A stretch of DNA of 64,000 nt from Paenibacillus senegalimassiliensis (lineage in GTDB: Bacteria; Bacillota; Bacilli; Paenibacillales; Paenibacillaceae): NCBI RefSeq assembly GCF_001486585.1, contig NZ_LN909044.1, positions 501,488 through 565,487 of the forward strand, in the 5' to 3' direction. Made by a program: the position numbers and the translations under genes. The notes under the pieces were generated by a model, which was not told where the DNA came from, did not search any database, and saw only the letters and a program-made list of their open reading frames with translations. Positions 41,389-51,048 of this stretch are shown piece by piece. Position 1 is the first letter of the stretch, and each line of letters starts with the position of its first letter.

Positions 41389-43122
41389 CTAGTTTTCCTG
41401 GAAAAAAGGTGCTGGTGCGGAGTCTGCTCCCGGGTTTGACGGAATTCTTATCTGCACGGTCGTCCCTGCGCCAAAGATGCTGGCAATACGGATTCCATAA
41501 GGCTCCCCATACCTGAGCCTGATCCGTTCATGGACATTCTTAACCCCATAACCTCCCGACTGAGCAGGTCCCGCCATTAATCGAGCAACCGCCTCCGGCT
41601 TCATACCAATTCCGTTGTCGATGACCTTAAGCTCTACGTAGTCTCCCACCCGTTGCCCTGTGATCACAATGGCAATGGTCTCTCCAAACCAGGCATGCTT
41701 AAACGTATTCTCTACAAACGGTTGAAGAATGAGCTTCATCACCGGGATGTGCAAGATTTCGGCGTCAACATCAATATGCACCGTAAAGGCCCCCGCATAC
41801 TTGACTCTCTGAATCTCAAGATAGGTCTCCACCTGCTTCAACTCATTTTGCAGCGTCGTAATCACATGCCCCTGATTCAACGTTAGCCTATAAAATCGCG
41901 ACAAGCCCTGCACCATCTCAGTCACCTTGGACGTCTCACCCAAATTGGCCAAGCTACTGATCGTGGACAGCGTGTTGTAGAGAAAATGAGGATTAATTTG
42001 CGCCTGTAGCGCCATAAGCTCAGCTTGCTTCTTCTCGATACCCTGTACATATACGCTGTTAATTAACTTTTGAATGTCATCTGCCATCAAATTAAAGGAA
42101 TCGGCGATATGCACGAATTCGTCATTGCCGGAAAAGCGAATCCGCTTCTGAAAGTTCCCCTCCTGAAATGAACGGACCAACCGTACGATCCGGTTCATCT
42201 TCCTGCCGGACAGACGTGCTACAACCAGTCCGATCGCGGTCATGCCCACAAAGCTAATGCCGCATACCGTCACGACTACCTGCTGCATGCGGCCTGCATC
42301 CTTCTTCAGATAAGCCTGCGGCACCAGCGCTTCAATGATGAAATCCGAGCCCGGAATGGGCTCATACAGACTCAGGTATCCCTCGGCGCTTGCCCCTGTC
42401 GCTGCACTTCCCCGCTGGTAAAGCGGCTTGTTATCCTGCGCCTTATTTATGAGCCGTACCGTAATCCCTTCTTCCACCGGGAAGGTGGAGAAATCGCCAA
42501 ACAGATCATCCAGCGAAGCGGTGATCCGAAGGTAGCCAATCAGGGCCATATTGCCGTTATACGAGATCAAACGCCGAATATGCGAAATATTTCCAAGCTG
42601 TCCATCCGTATCAACCTGTACCCACGTATTGTCCTGTCCCGATTCCTTGAGCTCCTTATACCATGCAGCGCCTTCCATCTCTTCAAAGGGGAGGATATAA
42701 TAATCGCTCTCATAAATCGGCTCCTCCAAGTGGTCGCCTGCTACCATGTTCAGATCATCGTTCAGCGTGTAGAGCATCAAGCGGATATCATTGCCGAATA
42801 ATTTCAGGGGGGCCGTAACCTGGGGAACAATCACATCCATCATGACCAGGTAAATATCGTAGGGCTCTCCCCGAGTCTGCAAGGCACGCTGAAATGCCAG
42901 ATCCCCGAACAGGGTATCCGACATCCGCTGAATCTCGTCCATCTGGTAGCGAATATTATTTCGGGCCTGCTCCATTCCGGTACGAATATTCGTTTCGGCC
43001 ATTTCTGTCCGGGAATCCACTAGCATGGAGTAAGAAACATAACCGATAATAACATCTGTTAATAATGCCAGCAGCAGGTATGGAATCAACATTTTATAGG
43101 TGAACGGGATATATTTCTTCAT
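41389..43122 (-). CDS. Sensor histidine kinase (module 2)
   Basis: A 577-aa YesM-like kinase. A first helix (PYLLLALLTDVIIGYVSYS) and a second near residue 285 bracket an extracytoplasmic sensor. HAMP (SFQEGNFQKRIRFSGNDEFVHI), the phosphate-acceptor motif INPHFLYNTLSTISSLA and the ATPase box VIDNGIGMKPEA, then GGYGVKNVHERI, follow. The ATG at 43122 is preceded by GGGAGG; 32 upstream in-frame codons are not family-like. Divergent from the flavin oxidoreductase gene. It forms a pair with the regulator at 39.7 kb. Confidence 0.9.
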   Translation of the reverse strand: MKKYIPFTYKMLIPYLLLALLTDVIIGYVSYSMLVDSRTEMAETNIRTGMEQARNNIRYQMDEIQRMSDTLFGDLAFQRALQTRGEPYDIYLVMMDVIVPQVTAPLKLFGNDIRLMLYTLNDDLNMVAGDHLEEPIYESDYYILPFEEMEGAAWYKELKESGQDNTWVQVDTDGQLGNISHIRRLISYNGNMALIGYLRITASLDDLFGDFSTFPVEEGITVRLINKAQDNKPLYQRGSAATGASAEGYLSLYEPIPGSDFIIEALVPQAYLKKDAGRMQQVVVTVCGISFVGMTAIGLVVARLSGRKMNRIVRLVRSFQEGNFQKRIRFSGNDEFVHIADSFNLMADDIQKLINSVYVQGIEKKQAELMALQAQINPHFLYNTLSTISSLANLGETSKVTEMVQGLSRFYRLTLNQGHVITTLQNELKQVETYLEIQRVKYAGAFTVHIDVDAEILHIPVMKLILQPFVENTFKHAWFGETIAIVITGQRVGDYVELKVIDNGIGMKPEAVARLMAGPAQSGGYGVKNVHERIRLRYGEPYGIRIASIFGAGTTVQIRIPSNPGADSAPAPFFQEN

Positions 43123-43267
43123 CCGAACAATCCTCCCTGGGGAGTAACCTTGCAGCAAGACAAAGCAAGTCGCTTCGTTCTTGTTCAAATTTGGATTATA
43201 ATAAATTGAATGGGTCATGATGACTCAGTATCTTAAACTTTCAGCTTTTATAAAGGAGATTAGATAT

Positions 43268-44278
43268 ATGACTAATTCGCAGCTCGTAGACATACCTGTA
43301 TCCATCCTTGACCTGGCGCCGATCACTATCGGCAGTACGGCTACCGAGTCCCTGCGCAATACGCTGGACCTGGCCCGCCATGCCGAGGGCTGGGGTTATC
43401 ACCGTTACTGGCTGGCCGAGCATCACAGTATGCCAGGAATCGCCAGCTCTGCGACTGCAGTCGCCATTGGGTATGTAGCCGGAGGCACCCACACGATTCG
43501 TGTCGGCTCAGGTGGAATCATGTTGCCCAACCATTCACCGCTGGTGATCGCCGAGCAATTCGGTACACTGGAGTCCCTCTACCCTGGGCGGATCGATCTT
43601 GGCCTGGGGCGGGCCCCCGGCTCCGACCCGCTCACCTCGCAGGCGCTTCGCCGTGGCCCAGGCAGCGACGGGCAAGACTTCCCGGAACGGCTGAGTGAGT
43701 TGCGTGGCTACTTCCAGCCTACATCCAGCTCCACAATGCGGGTAAGAGCCATTCCCGGCGAAGGACTTAACGTCCCGATCTGGCTGCTCGGCTCCAGCGG
43801 CTTCAGCGCCCAACTCTCGGGACAACTCGGATTGCCGTTCTCCTTCGCCAGCCACTTCGCGCCAGATTATCTGATGCCCGCGCTGGAGTTGTACCGCTCG
43901 CAATTCCAGCCTTCTGCCGAGCTCCCAGAGCCTTATGCTATGATCGGCATTAACGTCATTGTCGCGGATACAGATGAGGAAGCTCAATATCTGGCAACAT
44001 CGCAGCATCAGCAATTCCTGAATCTGATTCGCCGGCGCACCGCACAGCTTAGTCCACCTACCGAGCGGCTGGACTGGACGCCGCAGGAGCAAGCGCTGGT
44101 CGAGCGCCAATTAGGCTATTCAGCTATCGGCTCACCGGATACGGTGGCGGCCAGACTGGAGCAGATGATCGAGCGCACGGGAGCGAATGAGATTATTGTA
44201 TCCGCTCAAGTCTATGACCATCAGGCCCGCTTACGCTCTTATGAATTACTGGCCAATCTGTTTGGTGGCAAGCGATAA
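43268..44278 (+). CDS. LLM class flavin-dependent oxidoreductase
   Basis: A 336-aa luciferase-like monooxygenase of the single-subunit group. It begins [17 protein letters not shown] and has [17 protein letters not shown], the region in which many members place the flavin-contacting His residues, then [16 protein letters not shown]. The ATG at 43268 follows AAAGGAG; 17 in-frame codons before it are ignored. The stop is nine bases from the convergent module 3 regulator stop. Members oxidise diverse small molecules with FMN; the substrate here is not evident and no flavin reductase gene is adjacent. Confidence 0.88.
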   Translation: MTNSQLVDIPVSILDLAPITIGSTATESLRNTLDLARHAEGWGYHRYWLAEHHSMPGIASSATAVAIGYVAGGTHTIRVGSGGIMLPNHSPLVIAEQFGTLESLYPGRIDLGLGRAPGSDPLTSQALRRGPGSDGQDFPERLSELRGYFQPTSSSTMRVRAIPGEGLNVPIWLLGSSGFSAQLSGQLGLPFSFASHFAPDYLMPALELYRSQFQPSAELPEPYAMIGINVIVADTDEEAQYLATSQHQQFLNLIRRRTAQLSPPTERLDWTPQEQALVERQLGYSAIGSPDTVAARLEQMIERTGANEIIVSAQVYDHQARLRSYELLANLFGGKR

Positions 44279-44286
44279 GGAGCACC

Positions 44287-45837
44287 TTATTCTTCATGCT
44301 CTTGTCCCGGCAGCTTCTCCTGAGGCAGGCCAGACAAGACCTTCTCCTTGTAATCCGTAGGACTATACCCTGTGTATTCCTTGAACACCTTGGAGAAGTA
44401 ATGCTGATCACTGAAGGATAAGATATCAGCCACTTCTCTGAATTTCATTTCCGGCTTGCTGGCCATGAGCCGGCAAGCCTCTTTGATCTTCAATTCCGTA
44501 TAATACTGGACGAAGGTGCTCTCGGTATACTTCTTCATGATTCGGCTGATATAGGACGGACTGACATGGAATTTCAACGCTACATCCGTGATGGACAGAT
44601 AGGAATAGAGATTCATCCTGACGTACTCCTCAATCTGCCGGAACAAATCCTCCGCACTCTTCCGATTCTGCGACTGCACCTGATCGAAGCTTTGCTTGGC
44701 CCATTCCTGAAACTCCTGGCAGAACCCGTCATAGCTATCCGCTACGAGCAAGCTAGCGGCAGAAGCCTCCAGGGCTATGCGGAATTGATGATCCTGCTCT
44801 ACACCCGTCTGAGCGAAGGTGCCCGTAAGCACTCCAATGAATCGTTCCAGTTCGGCGAGCCGGATAGGTTCTCCCCGCCATTTGCCTAGCCATTCATTCA
44901 GCTTGAGCAAGAATTGCTCCTTGCGCTTGTTGCGAATTAACTCAACGAATATGGCACCGGTCGCTCGATCCAGCCCAGCAGATTCGGAGTGAATCAGCGG
45001 AAGCGATACCTCCGTGTCAACGACGATGGGCTGGTGAATGCGTTGTCCTTCATCCAGAATACCGGATATCCGGTGATAGGCCTCCAGCAAGCCGCCCGGG
45101 TCCGCAGGCTGCATCTGTCCGCCCACGGCCACTTGAAGTCCTCGCTCCCCCAAGCTGCGGCGGATTGCTTCCAGACAGCTATAGACGGAAGAATAGGTCT
45201 CCAGGGCTGACTTGTGAGCCAGGACAAGATATTCCTTGGACGTCCGGGTAGGGAACACCCAGCAGAGATGGGGAGCTAACGTGTCATTCAACTCCTGCTG
45301 GATGAAATCCCGCGTCCAACCTTCTCCCCCTGGCGTGAAGGGCTGCTTCCGGAGCAACAGCACTATTTTCCCATAATGGTGGAACTGGTCACCCAGCCGC
45401 AGACTGGCGTAATACTTCGGATCAACGATATCCTTCAGCAATTCCGTGCCGCCCGAGGTCCTCTGCTCCAGACGTTCCATGGCCCGATCCATGACCTCCG
45501 ACAATTGCTTAATCTCTACTGGCTTGAGTAAATAATCAAATACCTGGAGGTTAAGAGCCTTGCGTGTATATTCAAAATCGTTGTAGCCGCTGATTAACAC
45601 ATATAGCAGATCCGGCCGAATTGGCTTTATTCGTTCAATTAGGGTCAGACCATCCATCTTCGGCATGCGAATATCGGTCAGCACCAAATCCACAGACTGC
45701 TGTTGCAGCAGCTCCAAGGCCTCTTCTCCGTTCCCCGCCGTTGCTACTACCTCGATTGGAAGCCCCAGCGAATTCAGCAGCATTTTGATATTTCGCAGAA
45801 TGGGCTTGCTGTCCTCGACAATCATCACATTGTACAT
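44287..45837 (-). CDS. AraC-type response regulator (module 3)
   Basis: A 516-aa YesN-like response regulator. The receiver contains IVEDSKPILRNI, the phospho-acceptor Asp55 in LVLTDIRMPKM, and YLLKPVEIKQ. The AraC domain at the C-terminus has ITDVALKFHVSPSYISRIMKKY and ADILSFSDQHYFSKVFKEYTG. The tail KEKVLSGLPQEKLPGQEHEE is an unstructured extension. The kinase gene ends 15 bases upstream, so the pair is co-transcribed. Its target is probably the divergent transporter operon starting at 47.8 kb. Confidence 0.92.
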   Translation of the reverse strand: MYNVMIVEDSKPILRNIKMLLNSLGLPIEVVATAGNGEEALELLQQQSVDLVLTDIRMPKMDGLTLIERIKPIRPDLLYVLISGYNDFEYTRKALNLQVFDYLLKPVEIKQLSEVMDRAMERLEQRTSGGTELLKDIVDPKYYASLRLGDQFHHYGKIVLLLRKQPFTPGGEGWTRDFIQQELNDTLAPHLCWVFPTRTSKEYLVLAHKSALETYSSVYSCLEAIRRSLGERGLQVAVGGQMQPADPGGLLEAYHRISGILDEGQRIHQPIVVDTEVSLPLIHSESAGLDRATGAIFVELIRNKRKEQFLLKLNEWLGKWRGEPIRLAELERFIGVLTGTFAQTGVEQDHQFRIALEASAASLLVADSYDGFCQEFQEWAKQSFDQVQSQNRKSAEDLFRQIEEYVRMNLYSYLSITDVALKFHVSPSYISRIMKKYTESTFVQYYTELKIKEACRLMASKPEMKFREVADILSFSDQHYFSKVFKEYTGYSPTDYKEKVLSGLPQEKLPGQEHEE

Positions 45838-45852
45838 GACTCTCCCCCTCCC

Positions 45853-47607
45853 TTAATAGAAGTCCTGCGTCAGCGACCCGATAATTTGCACCGTGGCCCC
45901 CGTCTCCCCTTCCCCGTGGTTGAAAATATTAAAGAATAACCGGTTCTGATACATCAGCTTCAACCGGTTTACGCTATTGACGATGCCCATATTCCCCAGC
46001 TTGGTATGCTCATCGCGGTGTTCCCGGCTCTCTGGTCCGTCTTCTCGCAATTTATCCATGATCTCTTGGATTTTGTCAGGTGGGAAGCCCGCCCCGTTGT
46101 CCTTGATCTCCACGGCCCAAAGTCCGTTAAATTGCTTCACCGTAATGTGGATTCGCCATGGTGGATCGCTATGTTCGAAGGCATGTTCAATGCAGTTCTC
46201 GACAAAAGGCTGCAGGACCAGCCGGGGCAGTTGAATGCTATGCGCAAGCTCGTCCGCCTCGATCTCCCAGACCAGGTCCTCTTCATATTTCTGTTGCACC
46301 AAGGCCAGGTAATGCCGCGTATGCTCCAGTTCATCCGCCAGTGTGACATGAGCATAAGGAGAGGACACAATATAGCGCAGGCTGTCCGACAAATGCTTGC
46401 ACATATCCGATACCACCTGCGTCTTCCCCTCCTGGGCAGCAATGCTGATCAGATAGAGCACATTATGGATGAAATGCGGAGCAATTTGCGCTTGAAGAGC
46501 AGAGTTCCGCGCCTTGACTTCCTCATGCAGCGCTATTTTTTCCCGATCAATCGACTCTTGGAGCCGTTCCATCAGGTCTTCAAAGGCTTCGTTGAGCAAA
46601 ATTAATTCATTGTTCTGCGCCCGATTCTCCATCTTGATATTCATATTGCTATAGCTGATACGCCAAATCTGGCTGCGCAGCTTGCGAATCGGCAGCAGCA
46701 GGTTCCGTGTGGTCAGATAAATGTATACAAACGAGATTAATAGCAAGGAGCTGATCAGCAGCATGGAGATATATTGCACCGAGTTGACGGAGCCAAGCAC
46801 ATCCCGCTTTGGCGTGACCAGATAGGTGGTCCATCCCGTGCTGTCGGACTGGACGTAGGCCACATAGTTATCAAAGCTGTCGGTATACATTCCTTCTGCG
46901 AATTCGCCGATACTTAGTTCGGCAGGATCAACATCTTGGTCATGCCCGGCAATGGGATGAGATTCAGCATCCAGCACATAAATCTTGCCCGAACCTCCGC
47001 CTCCCGTAATTCTTTGCAGATCTACCTGATTCATGACGATTGACAAATAACCGAACACTTTGCCATTTTGATTACTGATGGGTCTGACAAACGACAGGGT
47101 CCCCTCATATTGCACTAGAACAAACCCGTTGCCGTTCCCGCCTGATTGTCTCGCGTCCAAAAAGGGCTGCAACGACGACGAGGGCGTAGGCTCTCCCAGA
47201 TAAGAAACGATTTGCTGTCCTCGTGGATCATAAATGATCATATCCTTGATGTTCATTCGGGGGCCGATGGCCTGGAACATTAATTCCTTAAGTTTGCGGC
47301 TCTGATTCAACCGCTCAATGTTCAGGTCAGATTGATAACCTCGATCCAAAATAGAGAAGATATCCTTACTCGATAGAATGCGCTGGGACAATTGGTTCTG
47401 GCTATCAATGAAATCGTCAAGCTGCTGGCTTACCTTGGCCGCCGCCGCGATCTTGTCTTCCACGGTCTGCTCCTTGAGTGGCTTGACTACGACCCAGTTG
47501 ACGTAGACGACAAAACAGCCAAGTATAAATAACAACAAGGCAACAAAGGTTAAGAATACTTTCGTTTGCAAGCTGAACTGAGCCTTGCCCAAGATGTAGG
47601 GTTTCAT
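45853..47607 (-). CDS. Sensor histidine kinase (module 3)
   Basis: A 584-aa YesM-like kinase with an N-terminal helix (TFVALLLFILGCFVVYVNWVV), a Cache-type extracytoplasmic sensor, a second helix near residue 290, HAMP-like sequence, the acceptor motif IAPHFIHNVLYLI and the ATPase box IKDNGAGFPPDK with GNMGIVNSVNRL. The acceptor motif reads APHFIHN where most relatives have NPHFLYN, a small but unusual change. It is divergent from the module 3 binding protein gene, with 224 bases between that hold a promoter and cre-like site. Confidence 0.9.
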   Translation of the reverse strand: MKPYILGKAQFSLQTKVFLTFVALLLFILGCFVVYVNWVVVKPLKEQTVEDKIAAAAKVSQQLDDFIDSQNQLSQRILSSKDIFSILDRGYQSDLNIERLNQSRKLKELMFQAIGPRMNIKDMIIYDPRGQQIVSYLGEPTPSSSLQPFLDARQSGGNGNGFVLVQYEGTLSFVRPISNQNGKVFGYLSIVMNQVDLQRITGGGGSGKIYVLDAESHPIAGHDQDVDPAELSIGEFAEGMYTDSFDNYVAYVQSDSTGWTTYLVTPKRDVLGSVNSVQYISMLLISSLLLISFVYIYLTTRNLLLPIRKLRSQIWRISYSNMNIKMENRAQNNELILLNEAFEDLMERLQESIDREKIALHEEVKARNSALQAQIAPHFIHNVLYLISIAAQEGKTQVVSDMCKHLSDSLRYIVSSPYAHVTLADELEHTRHYLALVQQKYEEDLVWEIEADELAHSIQLPRLVLQPFVENCIEHAFEHSDPPWRIHITVKQFNGLWAVEIKDNGAGFPPDKIQEIMDKLREDGPESREHRDEHTKLGNMGIVNSVNRLKLMYQNRLFFNIFNHGEGETGATVQIIGSLTQDFY

Positions 47608-47775
47608 CGCAGGGTTAAGCGCCTCCTTGCTGTGCCTGAATGCCTCATTTAACTCAGATACAGACTTAATGCTCTAACTGTACCATTTCCGTTTACTGGA
47701 TGACAACGGTTTCAAGTTCAGAATTTTACACAGAAGAAGTCATGCTCAGACATGTACCTTACGTGTTACCCATTC

Positions 47776-47800
47776 TATAATCTAGTTGTAAACGGATTCA
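47776..47800 (+). promoter_or_regulatory. Module 3 -10 box and strong cre candidate
   Basis: TATAAT (47776-47781) is followed at once by TGTAAACGGATTCA (47787-47800), which matches 13 of 14 positions of the cre consensus and would cover the transcription start. No good -35 is visible, as expected of a promoter that needs an AraC-type activator. Strong glucose repression is likely. Confidence 0.6.
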
Positions 47801-47831
47801 AAAACCACAAAAAAAGACGGGGGGATTTACC

Positions 47832-49154
47832 TTGAATCACAAAATCAAGAGAACGGCTACGCTGGTCATTACGGGTCTATTAGCCGTATCGCTGGCCGCC
47901 TGCGGAGGCAACTCCAAATCCGGCAACGGTGCAAGCAATGGACAAGACGGGGGCGCCGCCAAAGGAAACAAGGTGACCATCGAGCTAGCCATCTCCAAGA
48001 GCTCTCAGGACTCCGCATTCATACAACAAGACATCCTTGACGAGTTCGAACAAAAGTCCAACATCAAGGTTAACCTGCAATTGATTCCAGCCGAGCAAAC
48101 CACCACGGTACTGCAAACCAAGCTGGCTGTAGAAGAAACGCCTGACCTGATTCAGTACAACCTGGCTAGTGCAACTACCGACCTTAACCTGGAACGGAAC
48201 TTCGAAATTCTTGACGACCAGGAATGGGTAAGCCGGATTCAGAACAAAGACGTATTGTCGGCCTATGGACATGTGTACAGCTTCCACGTCAGCCAGGATA
48301 CCGGGATGCAAGGGGTCGTGTACAACAAACAAATTTACGAAGACCTCGGCTTGTCCATCCCGAACAGCTACGAAGAGTTCCTGGAAGTCTGTGAGAAGAT
48401 TAAAGCCAGTGGCGTTACTCCAGTATTCATGCCTTACAAGGATGCTTGGGCAGCAAATATCTGGCCAGCAGCAGCATTCGCTGACTTCATCACAACCGTT
48501 GAACCTACTTACTTCGACGAACTGAACAGCAACAAACGGAAATGGTCCGATATTCCGGAGTTCCAAACCTTCTTGCAACAGCAATACGATGTGTACAAGA
48601 AAGGCTATACCAATGCGGACGTGCTGAGCGACAGCTACGATATGGCCGTGGGTAAATTCCTGAACAAAGAAGTAGCCATGATGTTCATGGGTGACTGGTT
48701 GATTGAAGGGGTAGCTGAGCAAGACCCATCCATGAAATTGGGCGTGTTCCCGATCCCTGCAGTCGAAAATGCAAGACTTGGCGCAAGCCCACTGGGCGGT
48801 CAATTGTTCATTCCGAAGAAAGCCAAGCATCTGGAAGAAGCCAAGCAGTTCCTGAACTTCCTGGCTGAGAAAGAAGTAGCTCAGAAAATCGTAGACTCGA
48901 AGGGTTATGTATCGAACCTGAGCGATGTCACTACACCGGAATTGCCAGAACACAAGCAAGAAATCGTAGACAACTACATCACACCTAAGAAAACCGTGCT
49001 TACGACGGATGCCTTCATGCTGGTTGACCGTAGTGAACTGTACCGCTTGTTGCAAGACCAATTTGCTGGCGGTTTGACACCTGAAGAAGTATTGAAGAAC
49101 TGGGATGAGAAGTTTGCTCAATTGATGAAAGATAAAGAAATCGCCGGTTTCTAA
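47832..49154 (+). CDS. Carbohydrate ABC transporter substrate-binding lipoprotein (module 3)
   Basis: A 440-aa family 1 binding protein. The signal peptide ends LAVSLAAC with the lipidated Cys at 24, followed by a Gly/Ser/Asn linker. The binding fold shows VTIELAISKSSQDSAF, NLQLIPAEQTTTVLQTKL, and TGMQGVVYNKQIYEDLGLSIP near 155-175. It starts with TTG, seven bases after GGGGGG. It leads an operon with two permeases. The cargo is unknown; no hydrolase gene in the module hints at it. Confidence 0.92.
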   Translation: MNHKIKRTATLVITGLLAVSLAACGGNSKSGNGASNGQDGGAAKGNKVTIELAISKSSQDSAFIQQDILDEFEQKSNIKVNLQLIPAEQTTTVLQTKLAVEETPDLIQYNLASATTDLNLERNFEILDDQEWVSRIQNKDVLSAYGHVYSFHVSQDTGMQGVVYNKQIYEDLGLSIPNSYEEFLEVCEKIKASGVTPVFMPYKDAWAANIWPAAAFADFITTVEPTYFDELNSNKRKWSDIPEFQTFLQQQYDVYKKGYTNADVLSDSYDMAVGKFLNKEVAMMFMGDWLIEGVAEQDPSMKLGVFPIPAVENARLGASPLGGQLFIPKKAKHLEEAKQFLNFLAEKEVAQKIVDSKGYVSNLSDVTTPELPEHKQEIVDNYITPKKTVLTTDAFMLVDRSELYRLLQDQFAGGLTPEEVLKNWDEKFAQLMKDKEIAGF

Positions 49155-49231
49155 AAATCGGAAGGAAACATAGCAGGCAGCATGAGGTGAACAAGCCTTA
49201 TGCTGCCCCAAGCTATAATGGAGTGTGAGAC

Positions 49232-50110
49232 ATGAAAACAAAATCAATCAAAAGCTTGTATTCCTATTACCTCGTGCTGCCGGCCTTGTTGATCTATTCG
49301 ATCTTCTTCGTTATTCCTGCGTTCGCGGGCTTTTACTATTCCTTCACCGACTGGCGGCTGGATCGGCTGACCATCAATTTTATCGGTTGGGAGAACTTTA
49401 CGAAGATTTTCAATGACAAGACGCTTACTCTCGCACTGAAGAACACCCTGATCTTTGCTGTGGTAACCGTACTAGGCAAAAATTTGATCGGGATACTGTT
49501 GGCCGTCGGATTGAACATGCGCTTGAAGACGAGAAACCTGCTGCGTGCTATTTTCTATTCCCCTTCTATTCTGAGTATTCTGGTGATCGGGATCGTATTC
49601 ACCCCGATGCTGCGTACTGAAGGTACAGTTAACCGCCTGTTAGAGGCTATTGGGCTGCATGGGCTTAGCCAGGCTTGGCTAACCAATCCAGCGATTGTTA
49701 TCTGGACGATTGCTATCATCTCGATTTGGCAACATGCGGGCTTCCAAATGGCTATCTATCTGGCTGGACTGCAATCCATCTCCCAGGATTATTACGAAGC
49801 CGCCACCATTGATGGGGCTAACTCCTGGAATAAATTCACGAACATCACGTTGCCGCTGCTGTTGCCGGCTATCAATATCAACTTGATGCTTACCTTAATC
49901 GGCGGGCTCAAGGTCTTCTCCGAAGTATTCGTATTGACGGGCGGTGGACCCGGAAACGCCTCTCAGGTCGTGGGTACGATTATCCTGCGTTCCTTTGGCG
50001 AAGGCAGTTGGGGACTTGGGACTGCGATCAACACGCTCTTGTTCGTAGCCGTGACCATCATCGCTATCCCGCTGCTGATCTTCATGCGGCGTAAGGAGGT
50101 CTCTGAATAA
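49232..50110 (+). CDS. Sugar ABC permease, UgpA/MalF type (module 3)
   Basis: A 292-aa permease with six predicted helices. The EAA loop is YYEAATIDGANSWNKFTNITL (about residues 188-208), and the C-terminus RRKEVSE resembles the module 1 counterpart. Its stop overlaps the next permease start (TAATG). The 77-base gap after the binding-protein gene includes an imperfect repeat of GCAGCAT/ATGCTGC that could act as a weak attenuator. It forms the pore with the MalG-type partner. Confidence 0.93.
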   Translation: MKTKSIKSLYSYYLVLPALLIYSIFFVIPAFAGFYYSFTDWRLDRLTINFIGWENFTKIFNDKTLTLALKNTLIFAVVTVLGKNLIGILLAVGLNMRLKTRNLLRAIFYSPSILSILVIGIVFTPMLRTEGTVNRLLEAIGLHGLSQAWLTNPAIVIWTIAIISIWQHAGFQMAIYLAGLQSISQDYYEAATIDGANSWNKFTNITLPLLLPAININLMLTLIGGLKVFSEVFVLTGGGPGNASQVVGTIILRSFGEGSWGLGTAINTLLFVAVTIIAIPLLIFMRRKEVSE

Positions 50111-50940
50111 TGGGATTCACACGCAAACTGGCAATACGCAACTATATCGTGGAGGCCTTGCTGCTGCTGGCTTCACTACTGATTATCTTTCCCATCCTGA
50201 TCATGATCTTTGGCTCCTTCAAGACCAGTGCCGAGGTGCTCAGCTTCTCCCTTGCGCTTCCGGAGAAATGGATGTTCTCCAACTATGCACGGGTATTTGA
50301 AGAAGGGGGCATTCCCCGGGCCTTTATGAACAGCTTAATCATTACCGGAATTTCGTCGGTCATCAACATTATCGCCTCTTCGGCTGCTTCCTTTATTCTG
50401 GCTCGCCGGGATACGAAATTTGCCAACACCTTGTACATGTATTTCTTCATGGGCCTGATTGCTCCCATGTCGACGATAACCACGATTCGCATCGTGCAAT
50501 GGTTGGGCTTCTACGGAAGTATGTCCAGCGTTATTCTGATCTACGCTTCCCTGAACACCGCATTCAGCGTGTTCCTGTATAGCGGATTCATCAAGACGAT
50601 CCCGAAAGCGCTCGACGAAGTCGCTTTCCTGGAAGGAGCGAACGTGTTCAGTGTATTCTTCCGCATCGTAACACCACTGATTCTACCGGTAAATGCCACG
50701 GTAGCCATCATGGTATTTATGTCAGTGTGGAACGACATCACGATTCCTCTGTACTTCCTGACGGATAGCTCCACCTGGACCATGCCGTTATCGATTTATA
50801 ATTTCTACGGTAAATACAGCCGGGATTGGAACCTGATCTTCGCCAACCTGGTGCTCACCTCGCTGCCGGTATTTATACTGTATCTGTTCGGACAGAAATA
50901 CATCGTCAGCGGCTTGACCGCCGGTGCGGTGAAGGGATAA
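50110..50940 (+). CDS. Sugar ABC permease, MalG type (module 3)
   Basis: The second permease of module 3, 276 aa. It shows the six-helix pattern with EAA-type loop DEVAFLEGANVFSVFFRIVTPL (about 171-192), a variant with Phe-Leu-Glu in place of Thr-Ile/Val-Asp, and the usual VSGLTAGAVKG end. It overlaps the first permease gene by one base. A hairpin (GAGCGGTC with GACCGCTT) lies 12 bases after the stop and probably terminates the operon. Confidence 0.93.
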   Translation: MGFTRKLAIRNYIVEALLLLASLLIIFPILIMIFGSFKTSAEVLSFSLALPEKWMFSNYARVFEEGGIPRAFMNSLIITGISSVINIIASSAASFILARRDTKFANTLYMYFFMGLIAPMSTITTIRIVQWLGFYGSMSSVILIYASLNTAFSVFLYSGFIKTIPKALDEVAFLEGANVFSVFFRIVTPLILPVNATVAIMVFMSVWNDITIPLYFLTDSSTWTMPLSIYNFYGKYSRDWNLIFANLVLTSLPVFILYLFGQKYIVSGLTAGAVKG

Positions 50941-50951
50941 TCAAGATTAAA

Positions 50952-51006
50952 AAGAGCGGTCCTATTATCGCAGATATTGCGAAAGTAGAGACCGCTTAAT
51001 TTTATT
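50952..51006 (+). terminator. Terminator after the module 3 operon
   Basis: AGAGCGGTC pairs with GACCGCTT across a loop that itself contains CGC/GCG, with AATTTTATTT following. Confidence 0.7.
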
Positions 51007-51048
51007 TAACCAGGCAATAGGCTTAATAAAAACCCCGTCCAAGGACCA

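Noticed and set aside
47985-49247. A 420-codon open frame on the minus strand opposite the module 3 binding protein.
   Set aside because: The plus frame has a lipoprotein signal, family motifs and a good ribosome site; the minus frame is Cys/Phe/His-rich without any recognisable domain and is a product of codon bias.
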